This document shows positions 16,501 through 24,195 of a stretch of 64,000 nucleotides of DNA, piece after piece. The stretch covers positions 1 through 64,000 of the forward strand of contig NZ_AYKT01000013.1 in NCBI RefSeq assembly GCF_000496575.1, given 5' to 3'. This DNA is from Geobacillus thermodenitrificans subsp. thermodenitrificans DSM 465. GTDB taxonomy: Bacteria; Bacillota; Bacilli; Bacillales; Anoxybacillaceae. Below the pieces are notes generated by a model. It was given only the letters and a program-made list of their open reading frames with translations. It did no database searches and had not been told where the DNA came from. A program made the translations under genes and the position numbers. Each line of letters opens with the position of its first letter. Position 1 is the stretch's first letter.

Positions 16501-17208
16501 TTACGCCTTCACCGCTGCCAACACGCGCGGGAAGAGGACGTTGTTTTCTAAATGGATGTGGGTAAACAAATCTTCTTCGAGCGCCGCGAGTCGGCTGTAA
16601 ACGAGCCGATATGTGCCGCACGCGTCTTCCGGCGGGGTGAAGTCGTTTGTGATTTCGCGAATTTCTTTGATCAAATCGCCGGCTGCGTCATGTTCATTGA
16701 CGAGTTCGCGAACGGCCCGCTCGACCGCCTCTCGGTTTTCCGGCGATGGGTTGTCGGCAAATTGTAAAATGAGCGGAAAAGCTCCTGTTTCTTCTTTAAT
16801 CAAGTGTTGCTCAAGCTCCGTTTTTAACTCATGGAACAGTTTATGCACGCGAGAAAGGTGCGGGTGGTGCATGCCGTGTACGCGCAATACTTTTGTGACA
16901 TATGGGCTGAGCTGCGGCAGTTCTTCGTTCAAATAGCGGTGGTGTGTGCTGACGATATGATCGACCAAGTCGGTCAGCGGCGCTTCGCTCCAGTTTCCAG
17001 TCGGCTTGTTTTGTGCCTCCGCATAAAGGGCGTTCAGCTCGCGAAGGAGCGCTTCGCCATCAAGTCCGCGCTCTTCAATGGCTTCTTTTAACGGGCGTTG
17101 TCCGCCGCAGCAAAAATCAATGCGTCGTGCTTTAAATAAGTCGGCTGCTTTCGGAAATTGCGTAACAATATCACCAATCAACGATTGTTCGGTAAAACGC
17201 TGTTCCAT
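16501..17208 (-). CDS. scdA: Di-iron iron-sulfur cluster repair protein ScdA/Ric
   Basis: The 235-residue protein has the two-part layout of the Ric (YtfE/ScdA) family. An N-terminal DUF542 domain carries the DFCCGG motif (Cys33-Cys34). A hemerythrin-like HHE domain follows, with His residues in VDHIVSTHHRYLNEELP, HPHLSRVHKLFHELKTELEQHLIKEE, VNEHDAAGDL and HIHLENNVLFPR. The family repairs iron-sulfur clusters damaged by NO and oxidative stress, which suits a cell making NO with NirK and using Fe-S-rich NarGH. The start at ATG 17208 is fixed by GGAGGG eight bases upstream. Its promoter has a perfect Fnr box. Confidence 0.92.
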   Translation of the reverse strand: MEQRFTEQSLIGDIVTQFPKAADLFKARRIDFCCGGQRPLKEAIEERGLDGEALLRELNALYAEAQNKPTGNWSEAPLTDLVDHIVSTHHRYLNEELPQLSPYVTKVLRVHGMHHPHLSRVHKLFHELKTELEQHLIKEETGAFPLILQFADNPSPENREAVERAVRELVNEHDAAGDLIKEIREITNDFTPPEDACGTYRLVYSRLAALEEDLFTHIHLENNVLFPRVLAAVKA

Positions 17209-17244
17209 TTCGGATCCCTCCATTGATCAAATCGTTACAGTTTC

Positions 17245-17287
17245 AGCATAACGTGTTTGCCGCTAAGGTGTTGTGATGGATCTCACA
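17245..17287 (-). promoter_or_regulatory. Fnr box and -10 of scdA
   Basis: TGTGATGGATCTCACA at 17272-17287 is a perfect TGTGA-N6-TCACA site. The minus-strand hexamer TATGCT (17250 down to 17245) starts 29.5 bp from the centre. Confidence 0.75.
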
Positions 17288-17315
17288 TATACGAAAAAAA
17301 GTGGACAGTGTTGCG

Positions 17316-17359
17316 TGTGATAAACATCACAACAGCCTTCTTCTTCTTTATCGTACAAT
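17316..17359 (+). promoter_or_regulatory. Fnr box and -10 of the cytosolic chemoreceptor gene
   Basis: TGTGATAAACATCACA at 17316-17331 is identical, base for base, to the narK box. TACAAT at 17354-17359 starts 30.5 bp from the centre. Two Fnr boxes 44 bp apart thus drive divergent genes. The leader to the start codon at 17497 is about 125 bases. Confidence 0.85.
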
Positions 17360-17496
17360 AAAGAAAAGCGGACTTTTGCTGACTGCTTATGGAAGGAAGT
17401 GTCCGCTTCATAATCGAAAGAATACATGCTCAGTAGGTAACATACAACATTTTGACAAAAGAATGAGTTCCATAAACAGAAAAAGGGGAGACGGGT

Positions 17497-18453
17497 ATGT
17501 GGCCGTTGGTGAAAGGACGGCAGTGGGAGGAGGAAAAAGCGAAGCTAGAGCAACAAATCGCCGAGATGAAAGACCAGCTCACTAGACAGAAGGAATCGAT
17601 TCACGAGACGGTGGCCGGCTTGCTCGGGGAGTTGCAGGAAATCGTTCATCAACATGAGGTGGTCAACGGACAACATCATGCATTAGGCCGACTCGTTGAC
17701 CGAACGAAAGAAAAAGTCGATAATGTCAGTACGCTCAGCAAGTCATCATACGCGATCTCCGACCGTCTGTGCGAACAAGGAAACTCGTTGGCGGAGACAG
17801 CTGGCCAGATGGTCGCGGCAGCAAAAGAAGGCATCCGCATGTCAGGGGAAATGGAGAAGGCGATGGGGCAGCTCGGCAGCGAGATGGAGGCGACGTCGGC
17901 CGCAATGTATCGGTTGCGCGGCCGTTCGCAAGAGATTGAACAAATTGTGAAAGTAATTAAAGAAATCGCTGGACAGACAAATTTGATTGCATTAAATGCC
18001 TCGATCGAAGCCGCCCGTGCCGGGGAGCATGGAAAAGGGTTTTCCGTCGTCGCTGCTGAAGTGAGAAAGTTGGCTGAGCATACGGCGGACAGCACGGAAA
18101 CGATTCATCAGTTAACCGATGCCGTGCAGCAGGAAATTGAGCGGTCGCTAGAGCAGACGGAAGCTATTTCGTCTTTGATCGAAACGGTTGTCCAAATGAG
18201 CATCCATACAGCTCGCAAATGGTCGGCGATGAGGGAGCTGATCGATCAAGTCGAAAATCGGGCCAAGGACGTGCTAAACTATATTCAAGAACAATACCGC
18301 TATGCGGATGAAGTGATGCAAGAGCTCGAACAATCGGCCTCTTTGTTCAGCGAAACGCGGGAGATGATTTTGCGACATATTGCCGATGCGAGTGTTGTTG
18401 ATGAAAAGTTGGCAGAAGGCATCAAACAGCTGCAACAATGGCAACAACGTTAA
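17497..18453 (+). CDS. Cytosolic methyl-accepting chemotaxis-like protein
   Basis: The 318-residue protein has no membrane segment. The signalling hairpin is clear at about 145-200 ([43 protein letters not shown]), the conserved CheA/CheW contact tip. Coiled-coil helices flank it. The N-terminus is a short coiled coil (about 10-48) followed by a His-rich stretch (H51, H53, H60, H61) instead of a recognised sensor domain; no PAS, globin or CZB domain is recognisable. The AAAAGGGGAGACGGGT site sets ATG 17497. Its Fnr box and place between scdA and moeA suggest it signals redox or nitrogen-oxide state to the flagellar motor. The ligand is unknown. Confidence 0.8.
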   Translation: MWPLVKGRQWEEEKAKLEQQIAEMKDQLTRQKESIHETVAGLLGELQEIVHQHEVVNGQHHALGRLVDRTKEKVDNVSTLSKSSYAISDRLCEQGNSLAETAGQMVAAAKEGIRMSGEMEKAMGQLGSEMEATSAAMYRLRGRSQEIEQIVKVIKEIAGQTNLIALNASIEAARAGEHGKGFSVVAAEVRKLAEHTADSTETIHQLTDAVQQEIERSLEQTEAISSLIETVVQMSIHTARKWSAMRELIDQVENRAKDVLNYIQEQYRYADEVMQELEQSASLFSETREMILRHIADASVVDEKLAEGIKQLQQWQQR

Positions 18454-18502
18454 AAGAATGATATCGTTGCCGCCAGCCGTAGGATCGAAAGGAGAGAGAG
18501 AC

Positions 18503-19762
18503 ATGGTCGAAAGACGAACCCCGATTCCCGTAGCGGAAGCGATCAATCGGGTGATGTGCTATGCCGGGGTGGGGGAAGAGGAAACGGTGCCGCTTCGGCA
18601 GTCGTATGGCCGCTATTTGGCGGAAGATTTGTGCGCCGACCATGACGTGCCGCCGTTTGACCGCTCCCCGTATGACGGATTTGCCATTCGCGCCGCTGAT
18701 TCGCAAGAGGCGGGGCTGGACCATCCAGTAGAGTTTGAGGTGATTGAGGCAATCGGCGCCGGACAAGTCGCCACCAAGACGGTCGGTCCGTTTCAAGCGG
18801 TGCGTCTAATGACTGGGGCACAAATTCCGAATGGATGCGATGCGGTCGTCATGTTGGAGCTGACCAAACAGTATGAACGGGATGGAAAAACGTATATGTC
18901 GATTAAGCGCCCGTTCCGCCCAGGCGACAACATCTCGTTTCAAGGGGAGGACGCAAAAAAAGGGACGCCGCTTGTCAAAAAAGGAACGCGCATCAATCCG
19001 GGAGTGGCGGCGCTGTTGGCGACGTTCGGCTATGCCGAAGTGAAGGTGGCGAAAAAACCGCGGATCGGATTGTTTGCGACCGGCAGCGAGCTGCTTGATG
19101 TCTCTGAACCGCTCGTTCCAGGGAAAATCCGTAACAGCAACGCCTACATGATTGAGGCACAGGCGCTAAAAAGCGGCGCTGAGCTGATCTATTTTGGCCA
19201 GCTGGCCGATGACCTTGATGCATGCTTTCACGCCGTGCGCGAGGCGCTCGACCAAGTGGACATGCTCATTACGACCGGGGGTGTCTCGGTCGGCGATTAC
19301 GACTATTTGCCCGCCATTTACGAGCGGCTTCAGGCGAACGTTTTGTTTAACAAAATCGCCATGCGCCCGGGAAGCGTGACGACCGTCGCCGAGTGGAATG
19401 GCAAGCTGCTGTTTGGGCTATCTGGCAACCCATCGGCATGCTATGTCGGCTATGAACTGTTTGTCCGCCCGGTCGTGCGGACGCGCTTATTTTCTACCAA
19501 GCCGTATTTGAAGAAAGTGAAAGCGACGCTTGGCGCCGATTTTCCAAAGCCGAATCCGTTCACCCGCTTCGTGCGCAGCCGTGTCGAAGCGATCGATGGG
19601 CGACTCATCGTCAAACCGGTCGGCATGGATAAGTCGAACATCGTCACCTCGCTCGCGGCGGCCAACGCCTTGATGGTGCTGCCAGGCGGGACGAGAGGGT
19701 TCGCTAAGGATGACGAAGTGGACGTATGGCTGCTCGATGATGACGAGGGATCGAGCGAATGA
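18503..19762 (+). CDS. moeA: Molybdopterin molybdenumtransferase MoeA
   Basis: The 419-residue protein inserts molybdate into adenylated molybdopterin. Family signatures are VPPFDRSPYDGFAIRA near residue 50, the LMTGAQIP segment, the GSELLD...GKIRNSN stretch, TTGGVSVGDYDYL and LSGNPSACYVGYELF. The start at ATG 18503 has AAAGGAGAGAGAGAC in front; the longer open frame from 18380 overlaps the chemoreceptor gene and lacks a site. It begins a tight run moeA-mobB-moaE-moaD with 4-base overlaps, 49 bases after the chemoreceptor, with no terminator in between. Confidence 0.95.
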   Translation: MVERRTPIPVAEAINRVMCYAGVGEEETVPLRQSYGRYLAEDLCADHDVPPFDRSPYDGFAIRAADSQEAGLDHPVEFEVIEAIGAGQVATKTVGPFQAVRLMTGAQIPNGCDAVVMLELTKQYERDGKTYMSIKRPFRPGDNISFQGEDAKKGTPLVKKGTRINPGVAALLATFGYAEVKVAKKPRIGLFATGSELLDVSEPLVPGKIRNSNAYMIEAQALKSGAELIYFGQLADDLDACFHAVREALDQVDMLITTGGVSVGDYDYLPAIYERLQANVLFNKIAMRPGSVTTVAEWNGKLLFGLSGNPSACYVGYELFVRPVVRTRLFSTKPYLKKVKATLGADFPKPNPFTRFVRSRVEAIDGRLIVKPVGMDKSNIVTSLAAANALMVLPGGTRGFAKDDEVDVWLLDDDEGSSE

Positions 19763-20259
19763 ATGTCTGGCAAGTTGTCGGCTATAAACATACGGGCAAG
19801 ACAACGCTCGTCGAAAAATGGGTGGCGGCCGCTGTCCGGGAAGGATGGCGCGTCGGGACGGTGAAGCATCATGGCCATGGCGGCGAGCCTGCACGGCCGG
19901 AAGGCGTCGATTCCGTCCGTCATGAGCGGGCTGGGGCGGTGGTGACAGCGGTGGAAGGGGACGGGCTGTTGCAGCTGCACCTCCGCCGACCGTTGTGGCG
20001 GTTGGATGATGTTTTGGCGCTTTATGCTCCGCTTCGGCTGGACCTCGTGCTGGTCGAAGGATATAAGCAGGCGCCGCATCCGAAAGTGGTGCTTGTGCGC
20101 TCCGAGGAAGATTGGGCGTCGCTTCAGCACCTCGCCAACATCCGCGCCGTCATCGCTTGGGAACCGCTCTCTCGACCGTTGCCGCACCCGGTGTTTTCGA
20201 TGGCTGATGATGCCCGATATATCCCATGGTTAATGAATGAGGTGAGAATGCGGACATGA
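19759..20259 (+). CDS. mobB: Molybdopterin-guanine dinucleotide biosynthesis protein MobB
   Basis: The 166-residue GTP-binding protein has the Walker A loop GYKHTGKTT near its N-terminus, then VGTVKHHGHGG and LVEGYKQAPHPKVVLVR, all typical of MobB. It assists MobA in making the bis-MGD cofactor that NarG needs; mobA itself is not in the window. Start and moeA stop overlap as ATGA, as do its own stop and the moaE start. Confidence 0.92.
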   Translation: MNVWQVVGYKHTGKTTLVEKWVAAAVREGWRVGTVKHHGHGGEPARPEGVDSVRHERAGAVVTAVEGDGLLQLHLRRPLWRLDDVLALYAPLRLDLVLVEGYKQAPHPKVVLVRSEEDWASLQHLANIRAVIAWEPLSRPLPHPVFSMADDARYIPWLMNEVRMRT

Positions 20260-20723
20260 CCGAATCGTTATTTTCCATCACGTCCGAGCCGATTTCGGTC
20301 GAGGCTGTGATGAAAAAAGTGATGCGTCCGGAAGCGGGAGCTGTTGCTGTGTTTGCCGGCACGGTGCGCGAATGGACGAACGGCAAGCGGACGCTCTTTT
20401 TACAATACGAAGCGTACGTGTCGATGGCAGAGAAAATGCTGGCGCAAATCGGGGCGGAAATTGCGGAAAAATGGCCGGGAACGAAAACAGCGATTACCCA
20501 CCGGATCGGACGCCTCGAAATCGGCGACATCGCCGTCGTCATCGCGGTTTCCTCGCCGCATCGTGCGGAAGCGTATGAAGCGAACCGCTACGCTATCGAA
20601 CGGATCAAACAAATTGTGCCGATTTGGAAAAAAGAACAATGGGAAGATGGCAGCGCATGGATTGGCGATCAACTGGAAACAAAAGCATATCCGTCCGGAA
20701 AACCGGAGGTGAATGAACCATGA
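20256..20723 (+). CDS. moaE: Molybdopterin synthase large subunit MoaE
   Basis: This 155-residue protein is the catalytic subunit that transfers sulfur from MoaD thiocarboxylate to cPMP. Characteristic stretches are AVAVFAGTVREWTNGK, LQYEAYVSMAEK, HRIGRLEIGDIAVVIAVSSPHRAEAYEA and the catalytic-lysine segment PIWKKEQWEDGSAWIG. It overlaps mobB and moaD by 4 bases each. Confidence 0.95.
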   Translation: MTESLFSITSEPISVEAVMKKVMRPEAGAVAVFAGTVREWTNGKRTLFLQYEAYVSMAEKMLAQIGAEIAEKWPGTKTAITHRIGRLEIGDIAVVIAVSSPHRAEAYEANRYAIERIKQIVPIWKKEQWEDGSAWIGDQLETKAYPSGKPEVNEP

Positions 20724-20950
20724 TCCGTCTCTTGTTTTTTGCCCATTTGGGTGAACAAGTTGGCGAGCGGCAAGTAACATGGCCGCACGTCCCAGAAACG
20801 GTAGGGAAGCTGAAAGAAGAAGTGGAAGCGCGTTACAGCTTATCGCTTGAGCGTGTCATGACAGCGGTCAATGAGGAGTATGCGCACGATGATGCACCGC
20901 TTCAAACGGGCGACACGGTTGCCTTTATTCCACCAGTGAGCGGGGGGTGA
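20720..20950 (+). CDS. moaD: Molybdopterin synthase small subunit MoaD
   Basis: The 76-residue ubiquitin-fold protein ends FIPPVSGG; the C-terminal Gly-Gly is activated to a thiocarboxylate that donates sulfur to the dithiolene. Size and ending are exactly as expected. It overlaps moaE by 4 bases. Confidence 0.95.
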   Translation: MIRLLFFAHLGEQVGERQVTWPHVPETVGKLKEEVEARYSLSLERVMTAVNEEYAHDDAPLQTGDTVAFIPPVSGG

Positions 20951-20955
20951 GAGCG

Positions 20956-21684
20956 ATGGTGAACAAAAGCAAATGGGTGATGCCAAAACAACATGGCGCT
21001 TGGGCGATGCTCATCATCCCGTTTTGGCTCGGCGCCTACGCCGGTGGGGTTTCGTGGATTCACGTGCCGTTGTTTATTGCTTGGCTTGCGCTCTATTTGG
21101 CGACATACCCGCTGTTGATGGCAGTCAAAACGAAACGAAAAGAGCCGTACGTACCCGCCGCCATTCGCTATGGCGCCATCGCGGCGCCGGCGCTTGCCGT
21201 TTCCCTTTGGCAACGGCCGGCCCTTGTTTTCTTCGGATTGGCGATGATTCCGTTTTTCCTAGTAAACACCTATTATAGCCGGAAAAAGAACGAACGCGCT
21301 TTCTGGAATGATGTCGCGGCCATCGGGGCGTTTTGTATCGGTGGCCTAGGTGCCTTTTATGTTGGGCGTGGGGAGTTGACGTTAGAAGCGTTCGAATTGG
21401 CTGTGTTTTCCTTCCTCTTTTTCATCGGCAGCACGTTCTATGTCAAAACGATGATTCGCGAAAAGAAAAACGAGCGGTACAAATGGCTGTCATGGGGCTA
21501 TCACGCCTTGTTGGTTGCCGGTTTGATCGCCACCGGCGAGACGTTTGCCGTTTTGGCTTACGCGCCGAGCGTCGTCCGTGCTGTATACTTATACGGCAAA
21601 GCGCTGCCGATCATGAAACTAGGAATCTTGGAAATCGCCAACGCGGCATACTTTTTCATCGCGATGATCGTTCTCTATTCTTGA
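20956..21684 (+). CDS. ywiC: YwiC-like integral membrane protein
   Basis: The 242-residue protein has about seven to eight hydrophobic helices and begins with the family signature MPKQHGAWAMLIIPFWLGA. In B. subtilis the ywiC gene also lies in the narK-fnr-nar region, so a link to nitrate respiration is known only by neighbourhood; the molecular function is not established. Conserved polar residues lie in NTYYSRKKNERAFWNDV and FYVKTMIREKKNERY, between helices. I chose ATG 20956, spaced 8 bases from GGGGGG; a GTG at 20947 is possible. It is the last gene of the cofactor run. Confidence 0.8.
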   Translation: MVNKSKWVMPKQHGAWAMLIIPFWLGAYAGGVSWIHVPLFIAWLALYLATYPLLMAVKTKRKEPYVPAAIRYGAIAAPALAVSLWQRPALVFFGLAMIPFFLVNTYYSRKKNERAFWNDVAAIGAFCIGGLGAFYVGRGELTLEAFELAVFSFLFFIGSTFYVKTMIREKKNERYKWLSWGYHALLVAGLIATGETFAVLAYAPSVVRAVYLYGKALPIMKLGILEIANAAYFFIAMIVLYS

Positions 21685-21697
21685 GTGAGCTCCCCAA

Positions 21698-21928
21698 ATG
21701 AGAGACAGCAACGACCATTTGGAGGTTTTTCTTTTCGTTAAGAGACGCAACTCTCAGCACGCTTTGTCTTGTCTGGTCATTGATTGGGTGAGAACAATCA
21801 TTTTTTCAGTAAAAGAACAGGTAAGAAGATACGAATGGATCAAAGAGGATGATAGAGTTGAGTTGGATATATATGAAAAAAGGGCATCGGGAAAAATCTT
21901 AGAAGTCATTCAAAACATGAGCAATTGA
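21698..21928 (+). CDS. Short hypothetical protein or gene remnant
   Basis: A 76-residue frame with a charged C-terminal half (RRYEWIKEDDRVELDIYEKRASGKILEVIQ) that looks protein-like. It has no good ribosome binding site, and its first third (RRNSQHALSCLVIDWVR) does not read like a normal protein start. It may be the end of a decayed gene. I recognise no family. Confidence 0.25.
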   Translation: MRDSNDHLEVFLFVKRRNSQHALSCLVIDWVRTIIFSVKEQVRRYEWIKEDDRVELDIYEKRASGKILEVIQNMSN

Positions 21929-22004
21929 GGCGGTACGATGGGCGTTTGTTCAAAGGATTGTTCGATTAGGAAAAAATCAAACATCATGAAATAAATGCAT
22001 GATA

Positions 22005-22040
22005 AAGAGGGTGTCTCAAAAGCGATGAGACACCCTTTCT
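22005..22040. terminator. Terminator-like hairpin between ywiC region and fnr copy 2
   Basis: AAGAGGGTGTCTCA and TGAGACACCCTTT pair almost perfectly across 7 bases, with A-rich and T-rich flanks. It can serve the converging transcripts. Confidence 0.75.
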
Positions 22041-22134
22041 CACTACGAACGACTTCGCGATTCTCTAGTCACGTTTTGTTAGGGAGGAGATGTTCTTTTG
22101 AGCCAGTCCTTGATTGTTAGCTGTCTCCCGCTCA

Positions 22135-22818
22135 TCAGTCGATGCTGCACAGTTCGGGTGGACAGCCTTCGCAGGCAATTTCATCGCGCAAGTATTGCAA
22201 GTTGTGGACACGAATTTTTCCTTTTTGCACGGAGATGACGCCTTTTTTCCGCAAGTCACCGAGCATGCGGTTGACAACCTCGCGGGCGGTGCCGCAAAAG
22301 TTGGCGAGCTCTTGGTTGGTGAGCGGAATGTCGATCAAAATGCCATCTTCCTTCATGACGCCATAGCTGTTGCACAAACGGATGAGCGTCGAATAAAGCG
22401 CTCCTTTTTTGCCGTGCAAAATGAGATCGCGGAATTTCGTCTGTGTTTTGCGGAAGTGGAGGCTCATCCATTTCATAAACTCGATCGCCAACTTCGGATT
22501 GTCAGAGAGCTCTTTTTCAATCACCTCGCGCGGAATAGCGGAAACGACGCTGTCTTCGAGCGCTTTCGCCGTCAGCATATAGCGGGCGCCGGGACAAAAG
22601 AGCGTCAGTTCGCCGATCAAATCCCCTTGGCTGCAAATGCGCAACGTCAGCTCCTGTCCATCCATGTTCGTTTTGCTAATTTGAATTTTGCCTGATTGAA
22701 TATAGTAAAGCTCATCTGCTTTTTCCCCTTCTTGGAACAAGTACATTCCTTTTTTGACCGGAATCGTGCGGTAAATCGCCGAAAGTAACTCCCGCAGTTC
22801 TACAGATACATGTTCCAT
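22135..22818 (-). CDS. Fnr-type transcription regulator (copy 2)
   Basis: The 227-residue CRP/FNR-family protein is closely similar to the gene at 13723 over its whole length: KMYLFQEGEKADELYYIQSGKIQISK, GKKGALYSTLIRLCNSYGV, NFCGTAREVVNRMLGDLRKKG. It ends CEGCPPELCSID, keeping the C-x2-C-x4-C cluster expected to hold the iron-sulfur centre. The recognition helix differs slightly (TARE-VV instead of TTRE-SV), so both probably read similar TGTGA-N6-TCACA boxes. The start at ATG 22818 marks the onset of similarity; its ribosome site (AAGGTTGTGATGGG) is only fair. No Fnr box is evident upstream of this copy, unlike copy 1. Confidence 0.85.
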   Translation of the reverse strand: MEHVSVELRELLSAIYRTIPVKKGMYLFQEGEKADELYYIQSGKIQISKTNMDGQELTLRICSQGDLIGELTLFCPGARYMLTAKALEDSVVSAIPREVIEKELSDNPKLAIEFMKWMSLHFRKTQTKFRDLILHGKKGALYSTLIRLCNSYGVMKEDGILIDIPLTNQELANFCGTAREVVNRMLGDLRKKGVISVQKGKIRVHNLQYLRDEIACEGCPPELCSID

Positions 22819-23070
22819 CCCATCACAACCTTCTATATCATATACCGTTATAAAAAATTTTACAGTAAGAAAAAGGGAAGTCAATATAAGGACAGTGGAA
22901 AGATTGAAAAATTGTTGAACATTCTCGGAACCGTTTGTGACAAATTGGGCGTCTGAGCGGAGAAAGAGCATAGATGGAAAAGTATGATTTCGCGATTGCT
23001 TCTGTTTTCATTGTTTCACCGTTTAGCGAACAAAGGAGAGAAAAAATCTTCAAAAATTATTAAATATACA

Positions 23071-23100
23071 TTTGATTTTATTTTTATGCAGTATTATAAT
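23071..23100 (+). promoter_or_regulatory. Promoter of the arginine operon with candidate ARG box
   Basis: TTGATT (23072-23077), 17 bases and TATAAT (23095-23100) make a good sigma-A promoter. An AT-rich stretch overlapping the -35 and spacer (23071-23088, TTTGATTTTATTTTTATG) matches the ARG box pattern TNTGAATWWWWATTCANW at most positions, so ArgR/AhrC repression is likely, though this exact site is tentative. The remaining 220 bases of the gap back to 22819 hold no gene. Confidence 0.6.
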
Positions 23101-23135
23101 GAGAACTACATGAAGCATACAGGTAGGTGGACGGG

Positions 23136-24170
23136 ATGAAGGTGGCGATTATTGGGGCGACAGGATACAGCGGTGCAGAGCTGTTCCGCCTGTTGCAAGC
23201 TCACCCGCACGTTGATCGCTGTGACGTCTACTCGTCGTCACAAGATGGGGTGCATTTATCGGAAAGCTTCCCGCACGTCGGGGCGGTTGACGGGGCGGTA
23301 TTGCATAAACTTGATATCGAAGCGCTTGCCAAGTATGACGCGGTTTTTTTCGCTACGCCGCCCGGAGTATCGGGAGAGTGGGCGCCAGCGCTTGTTGACC
23401 GCGGAGTGAAAGTGATTGATTTGTCGGGAGATTTTCGCTTGAAGGATGGAGCGGTATACGAGCGATGGTACGGGCGTGAGGCGGCGCCGGCTGCGTATTT
23501 AAAGCGGGCGGTGTACGGATTGACAGAGTGGAACCGGGATGCGGTGCGCGAGGCCGAGCTTCTATCGAATCCAGGCTGTTATCCGACGGCGACGTTGCTT
23601 GGTTTAGCACCGCTTGTAAAAGAAAGACTCATTGAAGAGGACTCGATTATCGTTGACGCCAAGTCGGGTGTATCCGGTGCGGGGCGAAAAGCCGGGCTTG
23701 GGACGCATTTTTCGGAAGTAAACGAAAACGTGAAAATTTATAAAGTGAATGCCCACCAACATATTCCAGAAATTGAGCAAATGCTTGGAACGTGGAACGG
23801 AGCGATGAAGCCGATTACGTTCAGCACCCACTTGATTCCAATGACAAGGGGCATTATGTCGACGATATACGCGAAGGTGAAGCAGCCGTTTTCGCTGAAC
23901 GACTTAATAGATTTATATAAAACAAGTTATGAAGATGCATCGTTTGTCCGCATTCGCCAGCCAGGACAGTTCCCGGCGACGAAAGAAGTGTACGGCTCCA
24001 ACTATTGCGATATTGGCCTCGCTTATGATGAGCGGACAGGACGGGTGACGGTCGTGTCAGTGATCGATAACTTAATGAAAGGCGCTGCTGGGCAGGCAGT
24101 GCAAAATTTCAATCTGATGATGGGATGGGATGAGGTCGAGGGCCTATGCTTCCTGCCGACTTATCCGTGA
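23136..24170 (+). CDS. argC: N-acetyl-gamma-glutamyl-phosphate reductase ArgC
   Basis: The 344-residue NADPH-dependent reductase catalyses the third step of arginine synthesis. The nucleotide-binding loop GATGYSG sits at 7-13 and the catalytic Cys148 in SNPGCYPTAT. HQHIPEIEQML and TRGIMSTIY are family segments. The start at ATG 23136 follows AGGTAGGTGG; a GTG at 23127 would overlap that site. It is the first gene of argCJBD-carAB-argF. Confidence 0.95.
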   Translation: MKVAIIGATGYSGAELFRLLQAHPHVDRCDVYSSSQDGVHLSESFPHVGAVDGAVLHKLDIEALAKYDAVFFATPPGVSGEWAPALVDRGVKVIDLSGDFRLKDGAVYERWYGREAAPAAYLKRAVYGLTEWNRDAVREAELLSNPGCYPTATLLGLAPLVKERLIEEDSIIVDAKSGVSGAGRKAGLGTHFSEVNENVKIYKVNAHQHIPEIEQMLGTWNGAMKPITFSTHLIPMTRGIMSTIYAKVKQPFSLNDLIDLYKTSYEDASFVRIRQPGQFPATKEVYGSNYCDIGLAYDERTGRVTVVSVIDNLMKGAAGQAVQNFNLMMGWDEVEGLCFLPTYP

Positions 24171-24195
24171 GCGTGAGGGAAGGGGGAACGAAACG

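Noticed and set aside
22938-22948. TGTGACAAATT as a possible Fnr box before fnr copy 2
   Set aside because: Only one half-site is present; nothing like TCACA lies at the required distance.
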